Shown here: in pieces, positions 35,442-44,804 of the stretch | How positions within the stretch are numbered: position 1 is the stretch's first letter | Layout of the letters: each line of letters begins with the position of its first letter | From: CAVZTA01 sp963778025 | Lineage (GTDB): Bacteria > Chloroflexota > Limnocylindria > Limnocylindrales > CSP1-4 | Assembly: GCA_963778025.1 (NCBI GenBank) | Contig: CAVZTA010000006.1 | Coordinates: forward strand, 496,001-560,000 | DNA: 64,000 bases | Reading direction: 5' to 3' | Notes under the pieces: model-generated | What the model was told of the DNA's origin: nothing | The model's database searches: none | What the model saw: the letters and a program-made list of their open reading frames with translations, nothing else | Program-made: the position numbers and the translations under genes

Positions 35442-37943
35442 TTGGCCGTCGCCGACAGGGACCGGATCGCCACGAACGGGCATCGAGCCGCGCCGAAACG
35501 CGGCGCGCGCGCCGCCGGGGCAGCCGCCGACGACGAGGCCGCGCTCGAGCGGATCCAGCAGCGGATCCTGTGGCTCGCGACCCGGATGATCCACGAGGCG
35601 AACCACGTCCGCCCAAATCGCGATGGCCTGAAGGTCGGCGGTCACCAGGCGTCGAGCGCCTCGATGGTCTCGATCCTCACCGCGATCTACCTGCGCTGGC
35701 TGCGCGCCGGGGACCTCGTCGCGGTGAAGCCGCACTCGTCGCCCGCGTACCACGCGCTGCAGTACCTGCTGGGCGAGCTCGATCCGGCGCTGCTGACGCA
35801 GCTCCGGTCGTTCGGGGGCCTCCAGTCGTACCCGTCCCGGACGAAGGACCCCGACCACATCGACTTCTCGACCGGCTCCGTCGGGCTGGGCGCCGTCGCG
35901 CCGATGTTCGCGGCCCTCGCCGACCGCTACCTGCGACTCCACTTCCGCGAGACGGCCGGGCGCCAGCCCGAGCGACGGTTCGTCGCCACGGTGGGCGATG
36001 CCGAGCTCGACGAAGGCAACGTCTGGGAGGCGATCCTCGAGGACTCGCTGGGCGGCCTGGGCAATGTGACCGTGGTCGTCGACCTCAACCGTCAGAGCCT
36101 CGACCGGGTCGTGCCCGGGATCCGCATCCGGCGTGTCGAGGGGATGTTCGCCGCCGCCGGCTGGCATGCCCTCGAGGCGAAGTACGGGCGACGCCTCCAG
36201 CACGCGTTCGCGGGTCCGGGTGGCCGCGCCCTCAAGCGACGCATCGACGACATGGAGAACGAGGAATACCAGGTCCTCATCCGGCGCCCCGGCGCGGAGG
36301 CGCGCGAGCGGCTCCTCGAGGGCTGCGCCGTGGCCCGGCGCGACGATCTCGTCCGGGCGCTCGCCGACACCACCGACGACGACCTGCCGACCCTCCTCGC
36401 CGACCTCGGCGGGCATGACCTCGACGAGCTCGAGCGGGTCCTCCGGGCCGCCGATCGCGTCCGGGACCGGCCATCGATCGTGTTCGCCTACACCATCAAG
36501 GGCTGGCGCCTGCCGTTCGCCGGCGACAGCCTGAACCACTCGGCGATGCTCACCGCGGAGCAGATCGAGGCGCTGGCCCCGACCCTGAACGCCGATCCTG
36601 CCGACCCCTGGGCCGCCTTCGCGCCCGACTCCGCGGAGGGTCGCCTGCTCGCCAGGCGCCGCGTCGACTTGGGCTACACGACCCCGCGGCCCGAACCGCA
36701 GCGCATCCCTGTCGCGCCGTCGACGCCGCCGGCCGTCCGCATCCCGGCCAGCGCCAGCACCCAGCAGGCGTTCGGCGATGTGATGGCGGCCCTGGCGCGC
36801 GACCCCGACATCGGCGAGCGCATCGTCACCGCCGCACCGGACGTCGCGGTGTCCACGAACCTCGGCGGCTGGATCAATCGCGCGGGCGTCTTCTCGGCGC
36901 ACGACGCGACCGCGTACGACGACACCCAGCGACCGCTCGTCTGGAAACCCGGCACGGCCGGCCGGCACGTCGAGCTCGGCATCAGCGAGATGAACCTGTT
37001 CCTGTGGCTGTCGCAGGCGGGCCTCAGCCACGAGCTGTTCGGCGAGCGGCTGGCGCCCATCGGCTCGGTCTACGACCCGTTCATCGCGCGTGGCCTCGAC
37101 GCGCTCGTCTATGCGCTCTACGCGGGGGCGACGTTCGTGCTCGTGGGCACGCCGTCGGGGATCACGCTCGCGCCCGAGGGCGGCGCACACCAGTCGATGA
37201 TCACCGCGTCGCTCGGCATCGAGCTGCCGCGCATGCGGAGCTACGAGCCGGTGTTCGCGCGCGAGGTCGCGTGGTGCCTGCTCGAGGGGATCCGCGGTTG
37301 TCTCGACGGCGACGAGCGGTTCGCCTCGTACCTCAAGCTCACGACCCGTCCGCTGGACCAGGCGCTCAGCCAGCCGGTGATCGACCGGCTGGGCGAGGAC
37401 GGCTGGCGCGACGCGGTGCTGGCGGGCGGCTATCGGCTGCTCGAGGCTCGTTCGGCGGCGGAGCCGCTGCCCGATGACAGCCCGGTCGTCCAGATCGTCG
37501 CCGCGGGCCCGATCATCCCCGAGGCCGTCGATGCCGTCCGGCGCCTCCACCACGAGGAGGTCGCGGCCAACCTCATCGTCGTGACGTCCGCGGAGCGGCT
37601 GGCGTCAGGGCTCCACGGCCATCGGCTGGACGCGATCCGCCGCTGGACCCCGGACGAGACCGGCCACCTGGCGCGGATCCTGCCGGTTGCGGAGCGCCGG
37701 GCGCCCATCGTGACCGTCGCCGACACGGCGTCGCACGCGATGAGCTTCGTCGGCTCCGCGTTCGGGGCGCCGGTCGTGCCGCTGGGCGTCGACCATTTCG
37801 GCCAGTCGGGCACGATCCCCGATGTGTATGCCGCCGAAGGCATCGACGCCGACCACATCGTCGAGGCGGCGCTGCTGGCGCTGGAGCTGGTCGACCGGCC
37901 GACCACGCTCGGATCCACGATGGCCGGGGAGGTGGACGCGTGA
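35442..37943 (+). CDS. Homodimeric pyruvate dehydrogenase E1 (AceE)/transketolase-like ThDP enzyme
   Basis: An 833-residue protein with transketolase N, pyrimidine-binding and C-terminal domains. The N-terminal half shows HSSPAYHALQYLLGELD and the ThDP/Mg motif GDAELDEGNVWEAILEDSLGGLGNVTVVVDLNRQSLD, followed by VPGIRIRRVEGMFAAAGW as in AceE. GISEMNLFLWL carries the activating Glu. Start TTG 35442 is chosen for its CAGGAGCGAGG ribosome site; upstream in-frame starts would run through the operator. No E2 or E3 gene is nearby, so either it joins a complex encoded elsewhere or it has a different 2-keto-acid or carboligation role. Regulated presumably by the divergent IclR. Confidence 0.8.
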   Translation: MAVADRDRIATNGHRAAPKRGARAAGAAADDEAALERIQQRILWLATRMIHEANHVRPNRDGLKVGGHQASSASMVSILTAIYLRWLRAGDLVAVKPHSSPAYHALQYLLGELDPALLTQLRSFGGLQSYPSRTKDPDHIDFSTGSVGLGAVAPMFAALADRYLRLHFRETAGRQPERRFVATVGDAELDEGNVWEAILEDSLGGLGNVTVVVDLNRQSLDRVVPGIRIRRVEGMFAAAGWHALEAKYGRRLQHAFAGPGGRALKRRIDDMENEEYQVLIRRPGAEARERLLEGCAVARRDDLVRALADTTDDDLPTLLADLGGHDLDELERVLRAADRVRDRPSIVFAYTIKGWRLPFAGDSLNHSAMLTAEQIEALAPTLNADPADPWAAFAPDSAEGRLLARRRVDLGYTTPRPEPQRIPVAPSTPPAVRIPASASTQQAFGDVMAALARDPDIGERIVTAAPDVAVSTNLGGWINRAGVFSAHDATAYDDTQRPLVWKPGTAGRHVELGISEMNLFLWLSQAGLSHELFGERLAPIGSVYDPFIARGLDALVYALYAGATFVLVGTPSGITLAPEGGAHQSMITASLGIELPRMRSYEPVFAREVAWCLLEGIRGCLDGDERFASYLKLTTRPLDQALSQPVIDRLGEDGWRDAVLAGGYRLLEARSAAEPLPDDSPVVQIVAAGPIIPEAVDAVRRLHHEEVAANLIVVTSAERLASGLHGHRLDAIRRWTPDETGHLARILPVAERRAPIVTVADTASHAMSFVGSAFGAPVVPLGVDHFGQSGTIPDVYAAEGIDADHIVEAALLALELVDRPTTLGSTMAGEVDA

Positions 37944-38401
37944 CGGTGGCAAAGGATCAGCTCGGACTCACCGAGGAGCGCTCCGACTGGCTACGCCGGA
38001 TGCCTCACGCGATGGTCGCGACGATCCAGGCGGACGGAACGCCGCAGGTCACGCCGAACTGGTACTGGTGGGACGGCGAGCGCTTCTGGATCTCGACGCT
38101 CGACTGGACGGTCAAGGTGAAGAACCTCAAGCGCGACCCGCGGGTCACGCTGTGCATCGAGGAGTGGGCCCGTCGGACGCAGTACGTCCAGGTCTTCGGG
38201 ACGGCCGAGGTGGTCGAGGGCGACGTCAAGGACACCACGCTCGACCTGATCCGGAAGTACGAATCGACCGAGGAGGCGGCGCAGGAGCACTGGGAGGGCA
38301 TCAAGGAGGCCCGCGTGCTCATCGCGGTCACGCCCACCCGGATGCAGTGGCGCTACGACGAGACGCCGGACACGACCGAGTACCACATCACCGGCCACTG
38401 A
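37940..38401 (+). CDS. PPOX-class (pyridoxamine oxidase-fold) flavin- or F420-dependent protein
   Basis: A 153-residue split-barrel protein. MVATIQADGTPQVTPNWYWWDGERFWIST and VKNLKRDPRVTLCIEE are typical of the PPOX family, whose actinobacterial and Chloroflexota members often use F420. The GTG at 37940 overlaps the stop of the E1 gene (GTGA), so the two are coupled. Likely a small reductase or cofactor-binding protein; the substrate is unknown. A GC hairpin follows immediately after the stop. Confidence 0.82.
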   Translation: MTVAKDQLGLTEERSDWLRRMPHAMVATIQADGTPQVTPNWYWWDGERFWISTLDWTVKVKNLKRDPRVTLCIEEWARRTQYVQVFGTAEVVEGDVKDTTLDLIRKYESTEEAAQEHWEGIKEARVLIAVTPTRMQWRYDETPDTTEYHITGH

Positions 38402-38418
38402 CCGGGCGCGGCGCCCGG
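38402..38418. terminator. GC hairpin between the PPOX and toxin genes
   Basis: CCGGGC-gcggc-GCCCGG (38402-38418) lies directly after the PPOX stop and 20 bases from the convergent toxin stop, so it could end both transcripts. No T-run. Confidence 0.5.
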
Positions 38419-38437
38419 CGCGGGCTCAGGGGTTCGC

Positions 38438-38787
38438 CTAGAGCTCGAGGTGAAGGCGCAGAGCCTCCTCCATCTCCGCGATGAGGCTCGTCGGGATCGT
38501 CCCAGCCGGACGCCGACTCGTGCAACGTCGATCGAGCGCACCTGCTCGGCCTGCGCCTTGGAGTCACGCTCCAACCCCGTGAGCGCAGCCGGGAACATGA
38601 CCTGGAACGGGTAGACACGCCGGACGTTCGACGTGAGCGGGACCACGGTCACGACGCCCTTACCCAGTCGTGCCGCTGTCGCATTCGCCGCATCGTTGCT
38701 GACGATGACGGCCGGCCGCCGCTTGTCCGCTTCCGACCCGCGAACGGGCTCGAGATCGATGAGATGGACGTCACCCCGCCTGATCAC
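38438..38787 (-). CDS. mazF: MazF/PemK-type toxin (endoribonuclease), frameshift near 38500
   Basis: A PemK/MazF-fold protein of about 116 residues. The N-terminus MIRRGDVHLIDLEPVRGSEADKRRPAVIVSND and core VVPLTSNVRRVYPFQV are typical, with conserved Arg in the RPAVIVSND strand and Thr/Ser in VPLTSN. Near 38500, just after VRLG, the frame slips; the alternative frame restores a family-like tail (PTSLIAEMEEALRLHLEL) and stops at 38438. GTG 38787 overlaps the antitoxin stop (GTGA). MazF toxins cleave RNA at short sequences. The break is probably a sequence error, but an inactive toxin cannot be excluded. Confidence 0.75.
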
Positions 38788-39009
38788 CGCGAGAGCCCGT
38801 CGCCGCTCGTCGCCTCCCAGGCCTCGGCATCGTCACCGTCGGCCCACTCCGCCCAGGCCGCTTCGTATGCGGCCGCGCGAGCTCGGCGACGCGAAGGAGC
38901 CGCACGGCTCGATGGAGCGCCGCCGAGCGTGACTGCGAGACCGCTCGCCGTCGCGTACGTCGTCGAGGAACGCGACGTCGTCACCGGGCAGGCTCACACT
39001 GACCTTCAT
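38784..39009 (-). CDS. Ribbon-helix-helix antitoxin partner of the MazF-type toxin (frameshifts)
   Basis: About 75 residues. The N-terminus MKVSVSLPGDDVAFLDD is the beta strand and turn of a ribbon-helix-helix DNA-binding domain. The C-terminus AAYEAAWAEWADGDDAEAWEATSGDGL is the acidic toxin-wrapping tail. Two slips between about 38935 and 38890 are needed to join them through SRSAALHRAVRLLRVAELA. The ATG at 39009 lies 7 bases after a TAGCAT box, which suggests a leaderless transcript. It overlaps the toxin gene by 4 bases and should repress the pair by binding the GGTAG boxes upstream. Confidence 0.65.
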
Positions 39010-39016
39010 CCTGACG

Positions 39017-39044
39017 ATGCTACCGCAGGTAGGAAACGGGTAGC
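39017..39044 (-). promoter_or_regulatory. Toxin-antitoxin promoter with GGTAG operator boxes
   Basis: On the minus strand TTGCTA (39046-39041), an 18-base spacer and TAGCAT (39022-39017) form a promoter ending 7 bases before the antitoxin ATG. CTACC-gca-GGTAG (39020-39032), followed by another GGTAG (39039-39043), overlaps it. Repeated short boxes over the promoter are typical of ribbon-helix-helix autoregulation. Confidence 0.6.
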
Positions 39045-39078
39045 AATGTCCCCGCCCACCCGACGAGCGCCGGTGAGG

Positions 39079-40188
39079 TCAGGCGGTCTTCGCGGGAGCC
39101 AGTCCGATGTCGGCGAGGGCTTCGCGGGCCGCGTTGATCGCGGTCTCGATGTCGGCCGCCTCGACGCCGTAGTGGGGGATCGCCCGGATCAGGCCCTTCG
39201 GGTACTCGATCATCTTCACGCCGCGGGCCGCGAGCGCGTCCAGGAACTCGGCTCGCCGCCGGATCACCCAGGCCCGGCCCTCGGCGTGGTCCGGCCACGC
39301 GGCCGAGTCCACGCCGAACAGCACGAAATTCGTGCGGACCCGAGAGGGATCCAGCCGCGTGATGCCCGGCATCGACGCGAGCGCCTCCGCAAGCCGTCGC
39401 GCGTTCGCATGGTCGTCGGCGAGTCGGGCGATCATCCCGTCCGGCCCGTCCTGCAGCGCGACCAGCCCGGCCGCCGCGAACACCCCCGCCTGGCGCATCC
39501 CGCCGCCCAGCAGCTTCCGCGCCCGACGTGCTCGATGGATGAACTCGGCGTCGCCCACGATCAGCGACCCGACCGGGCAGCCCAGCGACTTCGACAGGCA
39601 GAACGTCGCCGACGCCCCCTCGGGCACGAGGGCCCGGGCCGGCACGCCCAGCGCGACGGACGCGTTGAACAGCCGGGCGCCGTCGACGAACAGGGGCACG
39701 CCGCGTTCCGCCGCGATGTCGGCGACCGACTGGGTGAACGCCGGCGTCAGCGGCTGGCCCATCGACAGCGAGTGGGTGTTCTCGATCGTCACGAGCGCGG
39801 TCGCGGGCTCATGGACGTCGTCCGAGCGGAACGCATCCTGCAGCGCCACGAGATCGAACGTCCCGTCGTCGTGCCATGGGATCCCGCGCACGGACGCTCC
39901 GGCCACCACGGCGTGCCCCGCCGCCTCGCCCGAGATCATGTGGACATCGGCGGGGGCGATGATCTCGCCGCCCCGAGGGACCTGGGCCATGATCCCGATG
40001 AGGTTGCCCATCGTCCCGGACGCCACGAGGACGGCCGCCTCGGTGCCCAGGAGCTCCGCGGCACGCGCCTCCAGCGCGTTGACGGACTCGTCCTCCCCGA
40101 ACACGTCGTCGCCGACATCGGCGCGCGACATCGCGGCCCACATGGCGGGCGAGGGCTTCGTGACGGTATCCGAGCGAAGGTCGATCAT
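39079..40188 (-). CDS. ltaE: Low-specificity L-threonine aldolase family (beta-eliminating lyase fold)
   Basis: A 369-residue PLP enzyme cleaving L-threonine or other beta-hydroxy amino acids to glycine and an aldehyde. The N-terminus MIDLRSDTVTKPSPAM and VGDDVFGEDESVNALE are diagnostic. The active-site His lies in IENTHSLSMGQP and the Schiff-base Lys in FCLSKSLGCPVGS. Length is normal and the gene is intact. It is divergent from the MFS gene at 40253 and not clearly tied to its neighbours. Confidence 0.9.
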   Translation of the reverse strand: MIDLRSDTVTKPSPAMWAAMSRADVGDDVFGEDESVNALEARAAELLGTEAAVLVASGTMGNLIGIMAQVPRGGEIIAPADVHMISGEAAGHAVVAGASVRGIPWHDDGTFDLVALQDAFRSDDVHEPATALVTIENTHSLSMGQPLTPAFTQSVADIAAERGVPLFVDGARLFNASVALGVPARALVPEGASATFCLSKSLGCPVGSLIVGDAEFIHRARRARKLLGGGMRQAGVFAAAGLVALQDGPDGMIARLADDHANARRLAEALASMPGITRLDPSRVRTNFVLFGVDSAAWPDHAEGRAWVIRRRAEFLDALAARGVKMIEYPKGLIRAIPHYGVEAADIETAINAAREALADIGLAPAKTA

Positions 40189-40240
40189 CGCGCCGAGTTA
40201 GCGTAGCACTGCAACTTCGCGCCCGGACTCCAGTGTGACT

Positions 40241-40246
40241 TACACT
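40241..40246 (+). promoter_or_regulatory. TACACT -10 box for a leaderless MFS transcript
   Basis: TACACT ends 6 bases before the GTG at 40253, the spacing at which transcription would begin on the start codon itself. No ribosome site and no clear -35 are visible. This supports GTG 40253 over the longer in-frame GTG at 40235, which lies upstream of the box. Confidence 0.5.
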
Positions 40247-40252
40247 CCCGCG

Positions 40253-41626
40253 GTGAGCGTCCGCGTCGGTGACGGTCTCCCCGAGGTCCTCCCCGACGTC
40301 GCGCCGCCGAGCGGCCCGACCGGTGAGCTCCTCCTCGATCGCGTCGGCTGGTCGGCCCTGCGCTTCGCGCCGTTCCGGGCCTACATCGGCTCGATGCTGC
40401 TGTCGACGACCGGGAACTTCATCTTCATCGCGGCGCTCGGCTGGTACGTCGTCGAGGTGACGGGATCGGCGGCGGCGGTCGGCCTCTCGTTCACCGTCTT
40501 CGGCATCTCGACGCTGTTGTTCACCGCGCAGGCCGGCGTCCTCACCGACCGGTTCGGCTCGCGAACGATGATGACCATCTCGGTCACCGGCATGGGGATC
40601 GCCGGCCTGGTCATCGCGGCGTTGGCGCTGGTCCCGCACCCGCCGTTCCCGCTGGTGCTGCTCCTCGCGTTCCTGATGGGCTTCGCCCAGACCATCGGTG
40701 CACCCGCGGCCTTGGCGATCGTCTCGGACCTGGTCCCGCCGCCGGCGATGTCGAGCGCGGTCGCGCTGAACTTCCTGCACATGAGCATCGCGCGGATCAT
40801 CGGCGGGCTCGTCGGCGGGCTGATCCTGGCGACCACGTCGTCGGCGGCGGCGTTCGCGATCACCGGCACGCTCAACCTGCTGCCGGCCCTGGTCATCTCA
40901 CGGCTGCCCCGACCCGCACGACCGCCGACGACCCAGCACGCATCGTCGATCATCGACCCGCTCCGCGAGGCCGTCGCCTACGGCCGCCGCTACCCGACGT
41001 TGGGCGTGCTGCTCCTGCTGCCGATGGCCGCCGGCCTCCTCGGCCTGAGCTACATCTTCATGCTCCCGGTCGCCGCGGAGGAGCTGGGCATCGGCGCCGG
41101 CGGCCTGGGCACGCTGCTCGCGGCGAGCGGCGTGGGCGGACTCATCGCCGGGCTGTTCCTCGAGCGGGTCCAGCGCCGGATCGGCCACGGGCGCGCGTTC
41201 GTCGGCGGCCTGCTCCTCGCGTCCGGCTCGCTCGTCGCCTTCGGGCTGGCGCCGGGCATCATCGTCGCGGCGATCGCGCTGGCGGTCGTCGGCGGCAGCA
41301 TCCTGACCTACGCCTCGGCCGATGTGACGCTCATCTCGGCGCTGGCGCCGGCCCGGCTCCGCGGCCGGCTGGTGGGCCTCTTCGCCCTCGTCTACTGGGG
41401 GATGATGCCGGTCGGGGCGTCGCTGCTCGGGTTCATCGCCGAGGCCACCTCGGCGCAGACCGCGGTCCTGTGCGGCGGCCTGGGTCTGGGGCTCGCCACG
41501 ATCGCCGCGCTCATCGTCCGCCCGCAGATCGCCACCCTCGCCGTGACCCGCGACGGCGAGTCGTTCACCGGTGACCTCCGCGGGTCGGGACGCGAGGCCG
41601 CCGCACCGGCCTCACGGGAGGGTTGA
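40253..41626 (+). CDS. MFS transporter (MFS_3/EntS-like)
   Basis: About 457 residues with about 12 membrane segments starting near residue 38. The motif-A loop is AGVLTDRFGSRTMM after the second segment; the first half ends near the SRLPRPARPPTTQ loop. It resembles exporter-type MFS proteins and the one at 22258-23514. The start is taken as GTG 40253 from the leaderless promoter. The stop is just upstream of the PIG-L gene, whose GTG follows by 2 bases. Confidence 0.85.
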   Translation: MSVRVGDGLPEVLPDVAPPSGPTGELLLDRVGWSALRFAPFRAYIGSMLLSTTGNFIFIAALGWYVVEVTGSAAAVGLSFTVFGISTLLFTAQAGVLTDRFGSRTMMTISVTGMGIAGLVIAALALVPHPPFPLVLLLAFLMGFAQTIGAPAALAIVSDLVPPPAMSSAVALNFLHMSIARIIGGLVGGLILATTSSAAAFAITGTLNLLPALVISRLPRPARPPTTQHASSIIDPLREAVAYGRRYPTLGVLLLLPMAAGLLGLSYIFMLPVAAEELGIGAGGLGTLLAASGVGGLIAGLFLERVQRRIGHGRAFVGGLLLASGSLVAFGLAPGIIVAAIALAVVGGSILTYASADVTLISALAPARLRGRLVGLFALVYWGMMPVGASLLGFIAEATSAQTAVLCGGLGLGLATIAALIVRPQIATLAVTRDGESFTGDLRGSGREAAAPASREG

Positions 41627-41628
41627 GC

Positions 41629-42339
41629 GTGCAGATCGTCGTCGTCACCCCGCACACGGACGATTTCATCTACGGCCTGGGCGGGACGCTCCTGACGCAC
41701 GCCGACGACGACATCCACATCGTCGCCGTGTCGTCCGTCCAGCAGGCGGCGGCTCGGGACGTCGCGGCGGCCTTCGGCGCGACGATCGAGTTCCTCGACG
41801 CGCCGTATCACCGGATCTCCGACCATGCCCAGCGGGTGAAGGAGGCCATCGCCGCGATCCTCCGGGAGCGCCAGCCGACGTACGTGTTCGGGCCACCCGC
41901 CGACGGCGACTGGACGGCGGACCACACGACGGTCGGCAAGGCGCTGCTCGACGCGACGGACCTCTCGGACCTGTTCGCGCATCCGGCGCGCGTGCTGCGC
42001 TTCCCGATCGCGTCGACGACGATCCGCTTCCGGCCGAACACCTGGATCGACCTGCCGACGTCGGTGGTCGAGAAGAAGGTCGAGCTCGCCGCGATCATGA
42101 CCCGCGGCCTCGAGGACGACTGGCCCAAGGACCTCGTCGAGTGGGAGGTCGGCATCGGGCTGCAGTACTCGCTCCAGCTGGGCTGGCCGTCGAAGCACGC
42201 CGAGGCGTTCGACGCCGTCTTCGCCGTCCCGTTCAAGCGTCTGCCGCCGCCCGAGGACCTGCCGGGGCAGCCGTGGCGCGACTCGTCGCGCTCGAAGGTG
42301 CTGGACCTCGTCGACGGCGTCGACCTGTCGGCCGGGTAG
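41629..42339 (+). CDS. PIG-L/LmbE-family deacetylase
   Basis: A 236-residue zinc hydrolase of the N-acetylglucosaminyl-PI deacetylase/MshB type. The metal motif usually written HPDDE appears as TPHTDDF, keeping His and Asp-Asp but not the final Glu, and the second motif is DHTTVGKALLDA. GTG 41629 with GGGAGGG upstream is preferred to the overlapping TTG at 41623. Members remove acetyl groups from amino sugars and mycothiol or bacillithiol precursors. It is followed 13 bases later by an enolase-superfamily gene, which suggests processing of an N-acetylated sugar derivative. Confidence 0.8.
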   Translation: MQIVVVTPHTDDFIYGLGGTLLTHADDDIHIVAVSSVQQAAARDVAAAFGATIEFLDAPYHRISDHAQRVKEAIAAILRERQPTYVFGPPADGDWTADHTTVGKALLDATDLSDLFAHPARVLRFPIASTTIRFRPNTWIDLPTSVVEKKVELAAIMTRGLEDDWPKDLVEWEVGIGLQYSLQLGWPSKHAEAFDAVFAVPFKRLPPPEDLPGQPWRDSSRSKVLDLVDGVDLSAG

Positions 42340-42352
42340 GCGACGCTCCGCG

Positions 42353-43541
42353 ATGAAGATCACCGATATCCGGACGATGCAGCTGACCGGGCTCGATACG
42401 CACGGGGTCGGCGCCATCAGCCGGGAGTGGACGATCCGGCTGGTCCGCGTCGACACGGACGCGGGCATCTACGGCATCGGCGAGGCGGGCAACTTCCTGG
42501 GCGACGACGAGGGCATCCGGTACTGCCGGGAGTGGCTGATCGGCAAGGACCCGCTGGCGGCCGGGCAGTTCGTGCGCGCGATGCTGTACGGCGGGCTGCC
42601 GCCCTACGACCCGCAGATGAGCCCCACCGCGACGGTCACCGGCGGCATCGTGTGGGCCGTCAGCGCGGTCGAGATGGCGCTGGTCGACATCGCGGGCAAG
42701 GCGCTCGGGACGCCTGCCTACAACCTGCTCGGCGGCGCGTATCGGACCGACATCCGGCTGTACATCGACCGCAGCGGCGTGGGCGATCCCACCGACCTCG
42801 ATCAGTGGCGGCGCGTCGGTGAGAAGGCGCGGGCCGACGGGTTCACGGATCTCAAGTTCGACCTCGAATGGATCGCGCCGGAGCTGTCGCGCGACCCGTG
42901 GAACCGCTCCGCGCGGATCGACCAGATCAATCGGTCGGTCGAGCGGCTGGGCGCCGTTCGCGAGGCGATCGGGTGGGACGTCGAGCTCGCGCTCGACGGG
43001 CACATGAGCTTCGATGCCGACACGGCGATCCGGTTCGCCCAGGCGCTGGAGCCGCTACGCCTGCGGTGGTTCGAGGACCCGGTGCCGATCCTCGACTTCG
43101 ATGCCCAGGCGGAGGTGCGCCGACGATCGTCGATCCCGATCTGCGCGGGCGAGATGCTCGTCCCCGATCAGTTCCGCGACATGATCGCGGCGGGCGCCGT
43201 CGACATCGTCCATCCCGATGTGCTGTTCGTCGGCGGGCTCCACGAGGCGCGCAAGGTCGCCGACCTGGCCGACCTCCACGGGATCCCGCTGGCGCTCCAC
43301 AACAACGGCGGCGGCGTCACGACCATCGGCGCGGCGCACGTGGCCGCAGCGTCGCCCAACTTCATCGGCCTCGAGCTGCACTTCTGGGGCGCGATGTGGA
43401 TGGGCGACGTGGTCCGCCGCGAGGGCGTGCCGCTCATCCGCGACGGACGCGTGCCGCTGACGGACGCGCCAGGGTTGGGCATCGAGCTGGATCCCGGGCT
43501 CGTCGCAGAAGCACCTCACGCCGGGCTCGACCGCGTTCTGA
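42353..43541 (+). CDS. Enolase-superfamily (galactonate dehydratase-like) enzyme, frameshift near 43509
   Basis: About 396 residues. Lys168 (DLKFDLEW), Asp215 (LALDGHMSF), Glu241 (RWFEDPVP), Glu267 (CAGEMLV), Asp289 (IVHPDVLF) and His316 (LALHNNGGG) line up with acid-sugar dehydratases; the FEDP form of the second motif is typical of that group. The open frame runs on past 43541, but removing one A near 43509 gives the expected ending EHLTPGSTAF and stop at 43541. ATG 42353. It is convergent with the next enolase-superfamily gene, only 10 bases apart. Confidence 0.82.
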
Positions 43542-43551
43542 CGTGTGACCC

Positions 43552-44797
43552 TCAGCCCGCCGGTTCGAGCAGGTCCGGGATAGCCGAGGTCCGTCAGCGG
43601 TTTGCCCGGGACGGGGTTGAACTCGCCGCTGCCGGGCACGAACGGATATCGATCGCGGAGCGACTGCGGCAGCGAGATGCCCAGACCCGGCGTCTCGGGC
43701 GGGAGGACGTGGCCGTCGCGGAACACGAAGCTGTCGCCGACGATCTCGGTGTGGAGCGGGCCCATCCCGGGCGGCAGCTCGACGACCATCGTGTTCGGCG
43801 CGGCGAAGGCGGCATGGAGGTTCTGCATCAGCGCGCCGCCGGCACCCCAGGAGTGCGTGGCGATCCGCCGCCCACGTGCGGCGAACAGGTCCGCGATGGC
43901 CAGGAACTCGCCGATGCCGCCGCAGAACGCGGCGTCCGGCTGCGCCATGTCGAACGCGTCCTGGTCGGCGAACACCCGCCACTCCTGGACACCGGCGAGC
44001 GTCTCGCCGCCCGCGATCGGGACGTCGTTCACGCGGCGCAGCTCGCCGTAGCCCCACGGGTCGGTGTAGGGGAGCGCCTCCTCGAAGAAGAACAGGTCGA
44101 ACGGCGCGACCGCCTCGACGACCGCCCGAGCCGTCTCCAGCTTCCACGGCCGCGCACCGAGCGGATTGTCCTGGTGGCCGTCGAGCGCGACCTTGAACTC
44201 GGCGCCCACGTGCGCGCGCACACGCGCGAGCTTCTCGGCCTCGAAGTCGGCGGCGGCGGCCGGCTCGCTATGGACGATGTCCTCGCCGTCGGGCGTGGTC
44301 GCGCCCGTGCCGAACTTCGTGGCCCCGAACCCGAGCGAGCGATAGAAGTCGATCTTCGCGAACTGCTGCTCCACCGGCCAGACCGACCCGCCGCCGGTCG
44401 CGTAGCCCAGCAGCCGCTCATGCTTCGGGCCGCCGAGCAGCCGATGGACCGGCTGGCCCAGCTCCTTGCCGCGCAGGTCCCAGAGCGCGGCCTCGAGCGC
44501 CGTGATCACCGCCAGCCCCAGGCCGACCCGCGCCCAGTAGCGCCCGGTGTGGAACAGGTCGGCGGCGAGCGTCGGGATGTCGTCGGCGTTCCGGCCGACG
44601 AGGACCGGCTTGTAGAAGTCGACGATCGGCGGGACCGCCTCCGGGATGAAGTAGCCGGCGTAGGTCTCGGCCAGGCCGACGAGCTCCGTGTCGGTGATGA
44701 GCTCGACGAAGGCCGCGCTGCGGCGCAGCCGGCCGAAATACGGGTCGTTCGTGGAGGGGCCGGTGAGGAGGACGGTTCGAACGTCGGTGATGCGCAT
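43552..44797 (-). CDS. Enolase-superfamily (MR/MLE) enzyme, frameshift near 43580
   Basis: About 415 residues. Lys161 (ATKFGTG), Asp206 (VALDGHQD), Glu239/240 (FFFEEALPY), Glu265 (AGGETLAG), Asp288 (AQPDAAFCGG) and His315 (IATHSWGAGG) mark the active site. The open frame reads far past the expected end; a one-base slip in a CCC run near 43580 yields the tail DLLEPAG and a stop at 43552. ATG 44797 is 7 bases after the stop of the sialidase-fold gene. It resembles 17048-18277. Confidence 0.8.
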
Positions 44798-44804
44798 GGC
44801 GACC

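Noticed and set aside
40235..40252. Upstream in-frame GTG at 40235 as the MFS start
   Set aside because: It lies before the TACACT box, so a transcript from that box would not include it; GTG 40253 fits a leaderless start.
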